A stretch of DNA of 7,700 bases from Myxococcales bacterium. GTDB lineage: Bacteria > Myxococcota_A > Polyangia > Palsa-1104. The notes under the pieces are model-generated. The model was not told the origin of the DNA and searched no databases. It saw only the letters and a list, made by a program, of their open reading frames with translations. Where the stretch lies: assembly GCA_023248835.1 (NCBI GenBank), contig JAHFDU010000187.1, forward strand, positions 1 through 7,700, read 5' to 3'. Both the position numbers and the translations under genes were made by a program. Shown here one piece after another: positions 7,616-7,700 of the stretch; positions within the stretch are counted from its first letter, which is position 1; each line of letters begins with the position of its first letter.

Positions 7616-7700
7616 ATGGTCGAGGTTATCACCACGGACGAATTTGTCGCTTGGTTTGATGCCCTCGAAACGAACCATCGAATACAGATCGGTATCGGCG
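7616..7700 (+). CDS. Probable HigB/RelE-superfamily toxin, N-terminal part (cut by window edge)
   Basis: Twenty-eight codons are visible from the ATG at 7616 to the window edge. They begin MVEVITTDEFVAWFDALETNH and continue with a helix (RIQIGIG). The pattern 'M.EV..TDEF..WFD.L' is typical of the beta-strand and first helix of HigB/Gp49-like (RelE/ParE superfamily) mRNA interferases, which are ribosome-associated endoribonucleases. The catalytic residues, and the antitoxin gene that usually follows in HigB systems, lie outside the window. The gene runs away from the flagellar locus and sits in AT-rich DNA unlike it, suggesting separate acquisition. There is no Shine-Dalgarno, consistent with a leaderless mRNA from the promoter at 7581. 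Family assignment rests on a short stretch and is moderate. Confidence 0.65.
   Translation, partial: MVEVITTDEFVAWFDALETNHRIQIGIG

Noticed and set aside
7496..7678. 60-codon minus-strand open frame across the toxin promoter
   Set aside because: It overlaps the promoter, operator and start of the toxin gene, and its sequence looks like translated AT-rich intergenic DNA.

Overview
The window is a chromosomal flagellar basal-body locus of a GC-rich Gram-negative bacterium. The flagellar genes all lie on the minus strand. Read in transcription order, from high to low coordinate, they are: a FleQ/FlrA-type sigma-54 activator; a secreted TPR-like, cysteine-paired protein of unknown function; a second sigma-54 activator of FlbD/FleR type; flgB; flgC; fliE; fliF; and the 5' part of fliG, which runs off the left edge. 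The MS-ring, rod and switch proteins together with sigma-54 activators fit a delta-proteobacterial-type lineage (Desulfobacterota, Myxococcota, Bdellovibrionota or Binatota). That placement is inference and the window does not resolve it.

From the TPR-like gene to fliG the genes are tightly packed and probably form one operon. TPR gene and activator overlap by 4 bases (ATGA). The activator overlaps flgB by 14 bases. fliE and fliF are 7 bases apart. Two gaps break the pattern. The 107-bp flgC/flgB gap holds a degenerate 7-bp tandem repeat with a 21-bp superperiod and a small hairpin. The 83-bp fliF/fliG gap holds a palindromic sequence bordered by a perfect 10-bp direct repeat.

The fliF/fliG gap is the most informative part of the window. 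The direct repeat contains ATGGATAA, which is both the last codons of fliF and the first codons of fliG. Removing one repeat copy plus the intervening 81 bp gives a fliF stop/fliG start overlap of 8 bases, with a GGAG ribosome-binding site 7 nt ahead of fliG. This looks like a palindromic element that inserted at the junction, duplicated its target and left both proteins intact. It also created a 32-codon ORF that starts on the old fliG site and ends on the present fliG start codon. A second, related palindrome is read through as coding sequence in the last codons of fliF.

Both activators carry complete AAA+ sigma-54 motifs and a Fis-type HTH but no N-terminal receiver or FleQ domain. They may control this operon, although I found no convincing sigma-54 promoter.

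The right edge (7357-7700) is AT-rich and different in character. A divergent plus-strand gene begins at 7616 with the N-terminus of a probable HigB/RelE-superfamily toxin. It lies behind a near-consensus sigma-70 promoter (TTGACA-N17-TATATT) whose expected transcription start is at the ATG itself, so the mRNA is probably leaderless. A 12-bp-arm inverted repeat covers the promoter and is a likely autoregulatory operator.
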